A stretch of DNA of 64,000 nucleotides from positions 75,525 to 139,524 of the forward strand of contig CABUPH010000004.1 in NCBI GenBank assembly GCA_902493375.1, written 5' to 3'. The translations under genes were made by a program, and so were the position numbers. The notes beneath the pieces are model-generated. The model was not told where the DNA came from. It ran no database searches and saw only the letters and a list, made by a program, of their open reading frames with translations. This stretch comes from an uncultured Collinsella sp. Lineage in GTDB: Bacteria > Actinomycetota > Coriobacteriia > Coriobacteriales > Coriobacteriaceae. Below are positions 9,382 through 16,179 of the stretch, piece by piece (the stretch's first letter is position 1; the number at the start of each line of letters is the position of its first letter).

Positions 9382-9413
9382 AAAAAAGCCCGCCCGGGAT
9401 AACCCGAGCGGGC
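9382..9413 (-). terminator. Terminator at the end of the lysis genes
   Basis: An inverted repeat (9388-9398 with 9403-9413) is followed on the minus strand by TTTTTT (9387-9382). It lies just beyond the last phage gene and would close late transcription before it enters host DNA. Confidence 0.85.
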
Positions 9414-9418
9414 CGCGG

Positions 9419-9508
9419 CTAGTGCCGGTTGATGCTCACGAGACACAGGCCGATTGTCGCCACGGTGCCGCCGAAGAGCGCGCCGAGGACGAATGCCAAC
9501 GCGATCAT
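9419..9508 (-). CDS. Tiny membrane protein, DUF3789-like
   Basis: A 29-aa single-helix protein, essentially one transmembrane segment with a [15 protein letters not shown] core. That pattern is typical of the DUF3789 family found near phage lysis genes. The ATG at 9508 is 2 nt from the endolysin stop. It may assist lysis; role not established. Confidence 0.6.
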   Translation of the reverse strand: MIALAFVLGALFGGTVATIGLCLVSINRH

Positions 9509-9509
9509 G

Positions 9510-10574
9510 CTAGTACGGGTTGCCGTCGGTGACGCACACCTGGAGTCGGTCGAGCGGCTCGCCGTAGAAACCGGCGTAGTCGTCGCCGCCATATGTGGAG
9601 CCATCGTCGCACACAGCATCGAGCCACCCGGCGCGCGCGGTGGTCTGCGAGCGGTACCACGCCTGCTTGTACTCCTCGCCGCCCGGGGTCACGTAGTACA
9701 TGCGCACGCCGTCGATGGTGTGGCCGGCGATGCCCGCGCAGCCGTTCACGGTGTCGTTGCGGTCGCCCTTGGAAACGTAATCGAGCCAGCCGTCCTCGAT
9801 AGTATGCACCTGATACTTGAGCGTACCGCGGTCAACTCGGGCGCAAAGCAGGTCGTGCTGTCGGCACGGATACCCTGCAAAGCCGTTGTCCCCGGCGCCG
9901 AAGTCGGTCACCTCGTCCAGCCAGCCGCCACCCTTGAGGTGGAGGGAGTAGTGGACGGGGATGCGCTTGCCGGATGCCTTCGAGAAGCCGCCGGATGCCG
10001 CCTGGGCGGGCTTTGCCGCGGCAGGCTTAGCGGCGGTGGATGGGGCGGGTGCCTTGCCGCCCTTCATCGCGTCATACCACGCCTGGGCGCGCTGCATGTA
10101 ATGGTCGCGCTGGGAGCCCGCGAGCTCGCCGGGGCAGGCCGTGGCGCTCCAGTAGCGGTGCGGGAACACATTCTTGCACCACTCTGGGCGGCCGAGGCCG
10201 TAGTACAGGCACAGGGCCGCGACCAGATGTGCGCCGCTCTCGATTGCCTTCTCGTGGACCGTCCAAGGGTTGCTGCCGCTGTTCGCGTGCTCGATGGAGA
10301 TGGTCGTGTCGTTGCCGCGTCCGGTGCCGATTCCGTCGCCGCAGGCGTAGGCGCGGTCGAGATCGTTGACGTGCTGCACGATGTAGCCGTTGCGGTCGAC
10401 CGAGTAGTGCGCCGAGCAGCCGTTGGCGCCCCAGATGCCGTTGCACTGGCCGGCGTTGAGGTCGCCGGCCATGTGGTGGATGGTCACGCCCCTGATGCCG
10501 AACGGGCGGCCTGCGGAGAAGTTGCGCACCAGAAGCTTGTACTCGTCCGGCTGGACGTTCGCGAAGTCTGCCAT
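9510..10574 (-). CDS. Endolysin: N-acetylmuramoyl-L-alanine amidase with C-terminal repeats
   Basis: Cleaves the amide bond between muramic acid and the stem peptide to lyse the host. The 354-aa protein has an amidase_2/PGRP domain in residues ~1-170 with zinc ligands suggested by the HH of VTIHHMAGD, an SIEH motif and [10 protein letters not shown]. An Ala/Pro linker (~175-200) follows, then a C-terminal region with clostridial hydrophobic W-repeat features ([30 protein letters not shown]), probably wall binding. The start at 10574 has AAGGAGG upstream. Confidence 0.9.
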   Translation of the reverse strand: MADFANVQPDEYKLLVRNFSAGRPFGIRGVTIHHMAGDLNAGQCNGIWGANGCSAHYSVDRNGYIVQHVNDLDRAYACGDGIGTGRGNDTTISIEHANSGSNPWTVHEKAIESGAHLVAALCLYYGLGRPEWCKNVFPHRYWSATACPGELAGSQRDHYMQRAQAWYDAMKGGKAPAPSTAAKPAAAKPAQAASGGFSKASGKRIPVHYSLHLKGGGWLDEVTDFGAGDNGFAGYPCRQHDLLCARVDRGTLKYQVHTIEDGWLDYVSKGDRNDTVNGCAGIAGHTIDGVRMYYVTPGGEEYKQAWYRSQTTARAGWLDAVCDDGSTYGGDDYAGFYGEPLDRLQVCVTDGNPY

Positions 10575-10575
10575 G

Positions 10576-10881
10576 TTAGTCCTCCTTGATGTCGCCGAGC
10601 GCCAGCAGCGCGTCGAGCCACTTGTCCGTGATTCCCACGCTCTTGAAGGCCGCGTAGGCCACCTGAACGCCGCCGACGGCGGCGAAGATGGACGTAACCC
10701 ATGCCGAGGGTTCGGTCGGGACGCCGCCCGACATGGCCGTGAGGGCGCCGCATCCCGCCGAGACGGCGATGGCCGTCCAGCGGGCGACATTGCCCGTCAT
10801 CGCCTTCGTCTTGATGGCCTGCACGATGTACGGCACGACCAGCACCGTGCAAACCGTGAGGCCTGCCTGAATGTCCGTCAC
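10576..10881 (-). CDS. Putative holin
   Basis: The 101-aa protein has hydrophobic segments at about 7-22, 36-50 and 62-78. It lies directly upstream of the endolysin with a 1-nt gap, which is the position and size expected for a holin that permeabilises the membrane. No specific family signature is recognised. Confidence 0.6.
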   Translation of the reverse strand: MTDIQAGLTVCTVLVVPYIVQAIKTKAMTGNVARWTAIAVSAGCGALTAMSGGVPTEPSAWVTSIFAAVGGVQVAYAAFKSVGITDKWLDALLALGDIKED

Positions 10882-10891
10882 TTGGTATCTC

Positions 10892-11305
10892 CTATCTGTC
10901 GGATTCCTTGCTGTAGATCAGGTCGACGCGGTCGCAGATGTGGTCGACCTTCTCCGCCATTCCCTGGCTGCGCGCCTGACTGTGGGCCAAGTCGTTGTGC
11001 AGGACCTCGTTGGACGCCACGACCGACTCCATGAGGGTCTTCATGGCCTCCATGAGCGAGTTGCTTCGCTCCATCTGCGCGGCGATGCGGCCCTCCATCT
11101 GTGAGCGCTCGCGGTCCCGCTGCGCGCGCTCGTCGACCTCGGCCTGCTTCCGCTCCTCGCGCTTGAGGTCGATGCCGGCCTTGCGTTCGTTCTGCCTTTT
11201 GTATTCATCCAAAAACTGGCGGCCGAAGTAGAACGCTATGAGGCCGAGAAGGACGCCACCGAGCCATCCCGGCCCATATGGCGCAAAGAGCTTGAGCACT
11301 TCCAT
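10892..11305 (-). CDS. Membrane-anchored coiled-coil protein of the lysis region
   Basis: A 137-aa protein with one N-terminal transmembrane helix (GWLGGVLLGLIAFYFG) followed by a long charged coiled coil (residues ~35-120). This build resembles haemolysin XhlA-like phage lysis accessories. The ATG at 11305 follows AGGAGG; a longer upstream frame has no good ribosome site. Confidence 0.55.
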   Translation of the reverse strand: MEVLKLFAPYGPGWLGGVLLGLIAFYFGRQFLDEYKRQNERKAGIDLKREERKQAEVDERAQRDRERSQMEGRIAAQMERSNSLMEAMKTLMESVVASNEVLHNDLAHSQARSQGMAEKVDHICDRVDLIYSKESDR

Positions 11306-11325
11306 CCTGAGCGCCCTCCTTCCGC

Positions 11326-11493
11326 CTATTCGGCCGTGTACTCCTCGCCGGTGATCTCCTTGTACTCGTCGGCGGTAATCCACTTGCACTCGACTGCCTT
11401 ATGCACTCGTGCCTTGCTCCAAAGAGGTCGGTCGTAGTACTTCTTGACGAGCGCGAAGTGCTTGGAGTGCTCGTCGGTCTTCTTCGTCGGCAT
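11326..11493 (-). CDS. XkdX family protein
   Basis: A 55-aa protein too short for many gene finders. KKYYDRPLWSKARVHKAVEC followed by WITADEYKEITGEEY matches the XkdX pattern (YYD..W....V......T..EY.EITG). XkdX proteins sit between baseplate and lysis genes of siphoviruses and myoviruses; function unknown. Its ATG overlaps the stop of the upstream gene (TAATG). Confidence 0.8.
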   Translation of the reverse strand: MPTKKTDEHSKHFALVKKYYDRPLWSKARVHKAVECKWITADEYKEITGEEYTAE

Positions 11494-11819
11494 TACTGGT
11501 CACCTCCGACCGTCATGAGCAGGTAGTCGATGTTTGCCGTGTTCTGCTCGGTCTGCGTCGGCTGCGACGCCCGCTCGCGCATCTGGTCGAGCAGCGCCGA
11601 CACGTCGAGCGTCTCGCCGCTGTCGTAGGCGGCGAGCGCCGCGGTGTAGGCGAGCTTTCGCGCCTTCCGCTCAGCGTACTCGTCATCGTCGATAACGCCC
11701 GCGTCGTGCGCCGCGTCGGGGTCGCCGATCTGCGACAGCAGATCGCGCAGGGCGTTGACCTCGGCCATGGTGCCATCTTGAAGCTCGTTGGGGCGCGGCA
11801 TGTCTTCCTCAGTGTCCAT
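11493..11819 (-). CDS. Hypothetical phage protein upstream of XkdX
   Basis: A 108-aa acidic helical protein ending NIDYLLMTVGGDQ. Small proteins of this build commonly precede XkdX in phage baseplate/lysis junctions. It is the first gene after the DGR terminator and a putative late promoter at 11852-11874. Function unknown. Confidence 0.65.
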   Translation of the reverse strand: MDTEEDMPRPNELQDGTMAEVNALRDLLSQIGDPDAAHDAGVIDDDEYAERKARKLAYTAALAAYDSGETLDVSALLDQMRERASQPTQTEQNTANIDYLLMTVGGDQ

Positions 11820-11851
11820 GCGGACTCCTCTCTTGTCGGGGAATGTGCCGC

Positions 11852-11874
11852 CATCGTATTAGCGCCGTGAGATT
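11852..11874 (-). promoter_or_regulatory. Putative phage late promoter motif, copy A
   Basis: On the minus strand: AATCTCAC, 5 nt, T, 3 nt, AC, GA, TG. The same layout occurs at 26837-26859 and 31518-31540. It lies 33 nt upstream of the 11819 start and just after the RT terminator. Confidence 0.5.
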
Positions 11875-11897
11875 GCCGAGCCGCTTTGATGGGCGCA

Positions 11898-11927
11898 AAG
11901 AAAGAAGGCGCGCAGCAGCACGCCTTC
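11898..11927 (-). terminator. Terminator after the DGR reverse transcriptase
   Basis: The minus strand reads GAAGGCG, a loop, CGCCTTC (11927-11921 with 11910-11904), then TTTCTTT. It is 30 nt after the RT stop and separates the DGR from the lysis block. Confidence 0.75.
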
Positions 11928-11957
11928 GATGCTTCTGTTATTTCGCAGCCGCTTCGC

Positions 11958-13181
11958 TTAGGCCGCTGCTTTGAGTTGCCGGTTCTCCGCTATTGCGAGG
12001 TCTTGCTTCCGCTTGAATCGTCCCTCGGGTTGGCCTGCATTGAGCACCCCCCCCTGCGCAAGATTTCCGAACAGGCTGCGGTACAGCGCGTCCATGGCCC
12101 GCACGCTGCGGTGCGCGTCCAGCCGTTTCATGCCTCCGCGCCAGCTCTGGTAGCTCTGCTCCACCTGCTCGAGGGTCATGACGCCATCGGTGACCATGCT
12201 GGCCATCTTCTTGAGCTTGCGGCGCTCCCGCGTTATGGAGTCTCGGCACGGCTTCACGACTATGCGGCCCGTCTCCGTGTAGAAGATGCGCTTCTTCAGC
12301 CACGTGAACCCGCGCGTGAGCTTCACCACGCGCGTCTTGCGCGGGTTCAGCTCGATGCCCAGCTCGGCGCATTTGCCCTCTATCAGCAGCAGGCACACCT
12401 GCAAGTAGTCCTTGGACTCGTGTATCAGGTAGAAGTCGTCCATGTAGCGCCCGTAAGACTCGGGGCGCAGCATCTCGGTCACATAGTGGTCGATGCGGTT
12501 GGGGTGGGCCACGGCGCATATCTGGTTCGGCTCGCTGCCCAGCCCCAGGCCCACATCGCCCTGCGCGTCTATCAGGCGGTGCTCCAAGGCGACCACGTGC
12601 GGATCTAGCAGCGCGGAGGCCACCTGGTCTTTGACGGGTTGGTGCGCTATGCGCGCGAAGTAGTCGGAAAAGTCGCCCAGGAGTATGTAGCCCTCGCGGC
12701 CGTGCCGCCTCCAGTGGTCGGCCAGGTGGCGCTTGAGCAGCTTCAGGGCGTAGTCGGTGCCGCGCCCCTTGATGTTCGCGGAGTTCGCGGCTATGAGGGT
12801 GGGCACGATCGCGGGCACGAGCGCGTTTTGTGCCAGGGACTTCTGTACCACGCGCTCGGGGAAGTGTACGGCGCTGATATGGCGCAGCTTTCCGCGCTCC
12901 CACAGGTCGAACCGTATGAAGCCCCGGCATATGTCGCGCCCCTCCAAAAGGTCGCGGCGGGACAGGACGGCGTTGCGCAGGTAGCTTCTCATGTACCTCT
13001 GCGTGGACGACTTCCACATGACGCCCCGCGCGGCCTGCTTTGAAGCCTTGCACAGGCTGTTGAGGTCGGCCACGGTATCAAGCGTGCACGCCTTGACGCG
13101 CTCGGCCTTGGCCTGCGCGCGCTTCTCCTCGCGGCGCTTGCGGCGCGCTGCCCGCCTTTGCTCGGAGTTCACAGGAGGCAC
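11958..13181 (-). CDS. DGR reverse transcriptase
   Basis: RNA-dependent DNA polymerase that copies the template-repeat RNA with errors at adenines. The 407-aa protein shows RT motifs in order: a fingers segment with KLRHISAVHFPERVVQKSL, motif A with LLGDFSDYFARI, motif B with GLGLGSEPNQICAVAHPNRI, and catalytic YMDDFYLI near residue 245. LGIELNPRKT and a thumb region follow. There are no intron maturase or retron features. It begins with a basic ~45-residue N-terminus (RRAARRKRREEKRAQ). Motif B reads GSEPNQ where DGR RTs usually have an SQ pair. The start is GTG at 13181 (alternative GTG three codons on). The TR, Avd and VR genes are just upstream. Confidence 0.92.
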   Translation of the reverse strand: MPPVNSEQRRAARRKRREEKRAQAKAERVKACTLDTVADLNSLCKASKQAARGVMWKSSTQRYMRSYLRNAVLSRRDLLEGRDICRGFIRFDLWERGKLRHISAVHFPERVVQKSLAQNALVPAIVPTLIAANSANIKGRGTDYALKLLKRHLADHWRRHGREGYILLGDFSDYFARIAHQPVKDQVASALLDPHVVALEHRLIDAQGDVGLGLGSEPNQICAVAHPNRIDHYVTEMLRPESYGRYMDDFYLIHESKDYLQVCLLLIEGKCAELGIELNPRKTRVVKLTRGFTWLKKRIFYTETGRIVVKPCRDSITRERRKLKKMASMVTDGVMTLEQVEQSYQSWRGGMKRLDAHRSVRAMDALYRSLFGNLAQGGVLNAGQPEGRFKRKQDLAIAENRQLKAAA

Positions 13182-13384
13182 CCCGCGCGGCTTGCAATGT
13201 GGCTCTGGCAGCCGCTTGAGGTATGGCCATGAAACGCGGCGAAGCCACGGAGCGCCGCGCCATGCAAGCAGCGTCCGGCCACCCTCGCGGGGTGCGTATT
13301 TACGGGCGCATGCCCGACGGTCGCGCCTTCCTTCCTCTTCGCGCTCTGCTTTCGGCCCTGGGGCCTACTCGGTCTGGCAATAAG

Positions 13385-13513
13385 GGAATCCGGGGCGGGG
13401 GCGAACCCAGACGTTCGTCGCCGAGTTGTAGTTGGCATTGCCGTTGTTGTTGACATAGCACACGTTGGACGCGGAGCCCGACGCAACGGAACGCAGCCAC
13501 CAATTGTACCGAT
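13385..13513 (-). repeat. DGR template repeat (TR)
   Basis: A 129-bp sequence paired with 14122-14250 at a constant offset of 737. The two copies differ at exactly 12 positions, all of them adenines of the TR on the minus strand (plus-strand T at 13389, 13414, 13415, 13429, 13433, 13438, 13445, 13451, 13465, 13504, 13505, 13513). Most altered codons are AAC/AAT in the TR. It lies between avd and the RT gene and is not part of a real gene. Confidence 0.95.
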
Positions 13514-13536
13514 AAACAAGGCGCGACCGCCGTCCA

Positions 13537-14007
13537 TTATAGCGAACGCAGGCGCTCTAGCTCGGCCTCGGCCTCGGCTATGCGCTCCTCGGTGGACTTC
13601 TTGCCGGTGACGCGCACGTTCTTGCGCGCGCCCTTTAGCAGCTTGATCTCCTCCTCGACCATGGCCGCCAGCTCCTCGAAGCGGTTGGCGTTCACGGGCA
13701 GACCGATATCCATGAGGCACTGCATGTCCAGCATAAGCTGCTCGCAGTCCGCTATGGCCAGCGTCAGGTAGCGTTTCCTCTCCAGCGCGTTGAACGAGCT
13801 GTTGGGATAGAAGCAGTCGGCGCGGTTGACGTTGTACACGATGCTGCGCGCCGTCTCCACGGTCGGCACCGCGTTCAGCAGCCTGTAGGCCTTGGGTACT
13901 ACTGAGGAGGACGCCATCAGCTTATTAACCTCCACGCGGATGGCGATGGCCTGTGTGAAGAACTTGTACTCGGACACCTCGCGGTTGCGCTGGTAGACGC
14001 CGCTCAC
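13537..14007 (-). CDS. avd: DGR accessory variability determinant (Avd-like)
   Basis: In known DGRs Avd is a small, basic, four-helix-bundle protein that binds the RT and template RNA and is needed for cDNA synthesis. This 156-aa protein is almost all helical, with YKFFTQAIAIRVEVNKLM, a long middle helix (LTLAIADCEQLMLDMQCLM), a basic KGARKNVRVTGKK segment and a coiled-coil tail. I chose the GTG at 14007 because AGGAGG lies 5 nt upstream; the long upstream extension is an artefact overlapping the VR gene. Position between VR and TR is canonical. Confidence 0.82.
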   Translation of the reverse strand: MSGVYQRNREVSEYKFFTQAIAIRVEVNKLMASSSVVPKAYRLLNAVPTVETARSIVYNVNRADCFYPNSSFNALERKRYLTLAIADCEQLMLDMQCLMDIGLPVNANRFEELAAMVEEEIKLLKGARKNVRVTGKKSTEERIAEAEAELERLRSL

Positions 14008-14030
14008 GTGCACCTCCTGGGGAAACTGGC

Positions 14031-14054
14031 AAAAAAACGGCCCGCTTCGCGGGC
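14031..14054 (-). terminator. GC hairpin plus T-run after the variable repeat gene
   Basis: On the minus strand GCCCGC-GAA-GCGGGC (14054-14040) is followed by CG and seven Ts. It reads as an intrinsic terminator for the target gene, but it may also serve as one of the stem-loops found next to DGR variable repeats. The GCGAAGC apex is a very stable DNA mini-hairpin. Confidence 0.7.
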
Positions 14055-14057
14055 AGG

Positions 14058-14082
14058 AGGCGACCGCGCAAGGCGGTCGCCT
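14058..14082 (-). other. 10-bp inverted repeat (possible DGR cruciform) downstream of VR
   Basis: A perfect 10-bp stem (14058-14067 with 14073-14082) with a 5-nt loop lies 28 nt after the target stop codon. In the Bordetella phage DGR a hairpin just downstream of VR raises retrohoming efficiency; placement here is similar. Confidence 0.6.
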
Positions 14083-14110
14083 AAAAGCAGAGTATAGAGC
14101 ACTCGGCTGG

Positions 14111-15019
14111 CTAGCCGACGAGGAAGCCGGGGCGGGGGCGAACCCAGACGCCCGTCGCCGAGTTGCAGTCGGCAGTGCCGTAGTTGTCGACATAGCACAC
14201 GCTGGACGCGGAGCCCGACGCAACGGAACGCAGCCACCAAGCGTACCGACTTCCGTTGACTCGGTGCGCCGTGTCTCGGAACAGGTCAAACTGGCAGTCG
14301 AAGCCCACGCTGTAGCCCTTGGTGCCCCACACTGGGCAGCCGTACACCTCCATCTCGGACAGCGAGAACACCTTGCCGATATCCTGCCAGCTCCACGAGT
14401 TGGAGTCGTTGAGCGCGCCGCTGGCGCTGTAACGCTCCTCAAGCAGGACGCGCTGGGTCAGCAGGTACTTGGTCAGGCTCTCGGGCAGGCACGCCTCGAA
14501 GGCCGTCTCCCACGCCTTGAGGTTGCTGTTGGGGTAGGGGCATTTCTGGTCGGCGGTGCCCTGGTTCGTGTTGGTCGTGTTCCACATCAGGAAGCTGTCG
14601 TTGGCAACGCCGGTCACGGTCTTGGCCACGGCGATGGGCGCGGAGGCCACGAACGCGATATGGTGTCCCTTGTTGTTGTCGCCGCAGTAAAGGTACGGGT
14701 CGATGTGGGCAAGCAGGAACCGCACAGATTGCTGTGTGGTGACGGCGGATGCGCTCACAAGCGGCACGTCCAGGTAGTCGCCCACGCGCAGGCCTGCGAA
14801 GTTCGCGGCGGCGATGCGCTTATGCAGCGCGTCGTACACGCTGCCGCTGCCGATCTCTCCCGCCAGGATGGCGGCGATGTTCTGCCCGCCGTACTTGCCG
14901 ATTTGGCCCTGGCGGTTGTACTCGGCGTTGTTGAGCGCCGTCTGCGCGTTGCTGCGCGCGGTATCGTCGATGACGTTGAGCGGCTGGCCGCCTACGACCA
15001 GCGTCTTTGCATTTGCCAT
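14111..15019 (-). CDS. DGR target: tail-tip protein with C-type-lectin-like variable domain
   Basis: Probable receptor-binding protein diversified by the DGR. The 302-aa protein has an N-terminal ~60-residue helical attachment region, then a domain of the DUF6273/C-type-lectin class (SEMEVYGCPVWG, WWLRSVASGSAS, VWVRPRPGF). Residues 257-299 lie in the VR. Compared with the template, eight residues are changed: N to A260, S273, D278, Y280, T282, D284 and G290, and Y to C285. The core WWLRSV and WVRPRPGF are kept, as expected for a fold holding variable surface residues. AAGGAGG precedes the ATG. It lies directly after the BppU-like gene in the tail operon. Confidence 0.9.
   Translation of the reverse strand: MANAKTLVVGGQPLNVIDDTARSNAQTALNNAEYNRQGQIGKYGGQNIAAILAGEIGSGSVYDALHKRIAAANFAGLRVGDYLDVPLVSASAVTTQQSVRFLLAHIDPYLYCGDNNKGHHIAFVASAPIAVAKTVTGVANDSFLMWNTTNTNQGTADQKCPYPNSNLKAWETAFEACLPESLTKYLLTQRVLLEERYSASGALNDSNSWSWQDIGKVFSLSEMEVYGCPVWGTKGYSVGFDCQFDLFRDTAHRVNGSRYAWWLRSVASGSASSVCYVDNYGTADCNSATGVWVRPRPGFLVG
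14122..14250 (-). repeat. DGR variable repeat (VR)
   Basis: The 3' part of the target gene; 117 of 129 positions match the TR and all 12 mismatches correspond to TR adenines (7 to G in unambiguous codons plus C and T outcomes). Homology stops at non-adenine mismatches on both sides (14121 and 14251). Confidence 0.95.
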
Positions 15020-15028
15020 TTATCCTCC

Positions 15029-15766
15029 TTAGGAAAGGGTTACCGTGCTGCCCGATACCGAGCACGTGCTGCCGAACGTCACCGTGTCCCCGGATACCGA
15101 CGCCTTGCCGGCAGGGCAGTAGACCGCGCCGTCCATGTAGATGAACTTGTCTGTCGCGTCGGCGAGCATCGTCGCGAGCTGGCCGTTCTGGCGGCGCAGC
15201 TCGGCGATGTCGGACTCGCCGGCGGCGCCCTGCGCCGCCGCGTTCGCGATCTGCAATGCCGCGCTTGCCGCCGCATCGGCCCTCGACGCCGCACCGCTAG
15301 CGGCGGATGCCGCATCGTACGCGGATTGACCGAGCCGAGATAGCTCAGTGCTCCACTTCCTGTAGAGCTCGTCGAGCTCCTGGTCGTAGCTGACGGCAGG
15401 CCCTGTTGTCCCGTCCACATTTCCCAGGATGACGAGCGCGAAGTCCTCGGTCGTCTCGGAGGCGCTGTCGCCGGAGCAGAACTCGAAGTACGCGAGGCGG
15501 CACCTCCCCGCCCCGTTGACCGCCTGCGGTGGGAGCGTGACGCTCACCGTGCCGGCGCCCACGGTCGCCGTGCTTCGCGCCCACGTGCCGTCGGCGTGGA
15601 GCACGCACAGGCGCGCGAGCTGGCACATCGGGGTGTACGTCGCGCCGTCCACGGTGAGCGACGCCGTTATCTTCTGGGTCTGTGTCTCGCCCCTGCGCAC
15701 GGTGACGCGCTGCGGGACTGTGCCCGGGCGCTTGCGCATGTCGAGCGCTATCTGGTGGTTAATCAT
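15029..15766 (-). CDS. BppU-like baseplate upper protein
   Basis: Structural baseplate protein that in lactococcal phages links the baseplate core to receptor-binding proteins. In 245 aa, the N-terminal ~130 residues form a beta-rich BppU-type domain (RRGETQTQKITASLTVDGAT, YFEFCSGDSASETTEDFALV). An Ala/Ser-rich coiled coil follows (about 150-205), then a short beta tail. The ATG at 15766 overlaps the upstream stop (ATGA). Adjacency to the DGR target suggests it carries that protein. Confidence 0.75.
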   Translation of the reverse strand: MINHQIALDMRKRPGTVPQRVTVRRGETQTQKITASLTVDGATYTPMCQLARLCVLHADGTWARSTATVGAGTVSVTLPPQAVNGAGRCRLAYFEFCSGDSASETTEDFALVILGNVDGTTGPAVSYDQELDELYRKWSTELSRLGQSAYDAASAASGAASRADAAASAALQIANAAAQGAAGESDIAELRRQNGQLATMLADATDKFIYMDGAVYCPAGKASVSGDTVTFGSTCSVSGSTVTLS

Positions 15767-16170
15767 TTGGCCTCCAGCGCCTTGAGCGCGGCGAGCGCGG
15801 CCTTGAAGGCCTCGACCGGGTCGATGGCTGCGGTCTCCTCGCCCGTCTCGTCCGCCGTGGCGGGCTGCGGGTCGACGATGGCCGACAGCGCGTCGAAGCA
15901 CGCCACGGTGGCCGCCGTGCGCTTGTCGACGTAGGGCGGGAGCACCACCGCGACGCCGTTGATTGCCGGGTTGGGCTCCTTGACGTCCTTCGCGTCGACG
16001 ACCTCGCGCCTTCCGTCCTCGTGCTCGGCTATGACGATCATGCCGCCCTCCTGCGCCTTTGCGAGCAGGTCGGTGTCGTAGTCCGAGACGTACCCCTCGC
16101 AGTTGCCGATCGGGTCGTGCAGCAGGTAGGCGACGATGCGGTTTGTCGCCTTCTCCATTTCTTCTGTCAT
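15763..16170 (-). CDS. Hypothetical baseplate-region protein
   Basis: A 135-aa acidic protein with a beta-rich N-terminal half (NRIVAYLLHDPIGNCEG, GGMIVIAEHEDGRREVVDA) and an Ala-rich helical tail. It lies between the Tal and BppU genes and overlaps the latter by 4 nt. No family recognised; likely a small structural or chaperone protein. Confidence 0.6.
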   Translation of the reverse strand: MTEEMEKATNRIVAYLLHDPIGNCEGYVSDYDTDLLAKAQEGGMIVIAEHEDGRREVVDAKDVKEPNPAINGVAVVLPPYVDKRTAATVACFDALSAIVDPQPATADETGEETAAIDPVEAFKAALAALKALEAK

Positions 16171-16179
16171 TTCTTCCTC

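Noticed and set aside
9419..9619. 66-aa version of the DUF3789-like protein
   Set aside because: The first 37 residues overlap the endolysin out of frame; the 29-aa form from the ATG at 9508 fits the family size.
13300..13503. 67-aa ORF across the template repeat
   Set aside because: It mirrors an out-of-frame reading of the TR; no ribosome site, and the TR acts as RNA template.
13537..14442. 301-aa minus-strand ORF covering avd and part of the VR gene
   Set aside because: Only the last 156 codons are plausible; the upstream part overlaps the target gene in another frame and has no ribosome site, whereas GTG 14007 has AGGAGG.
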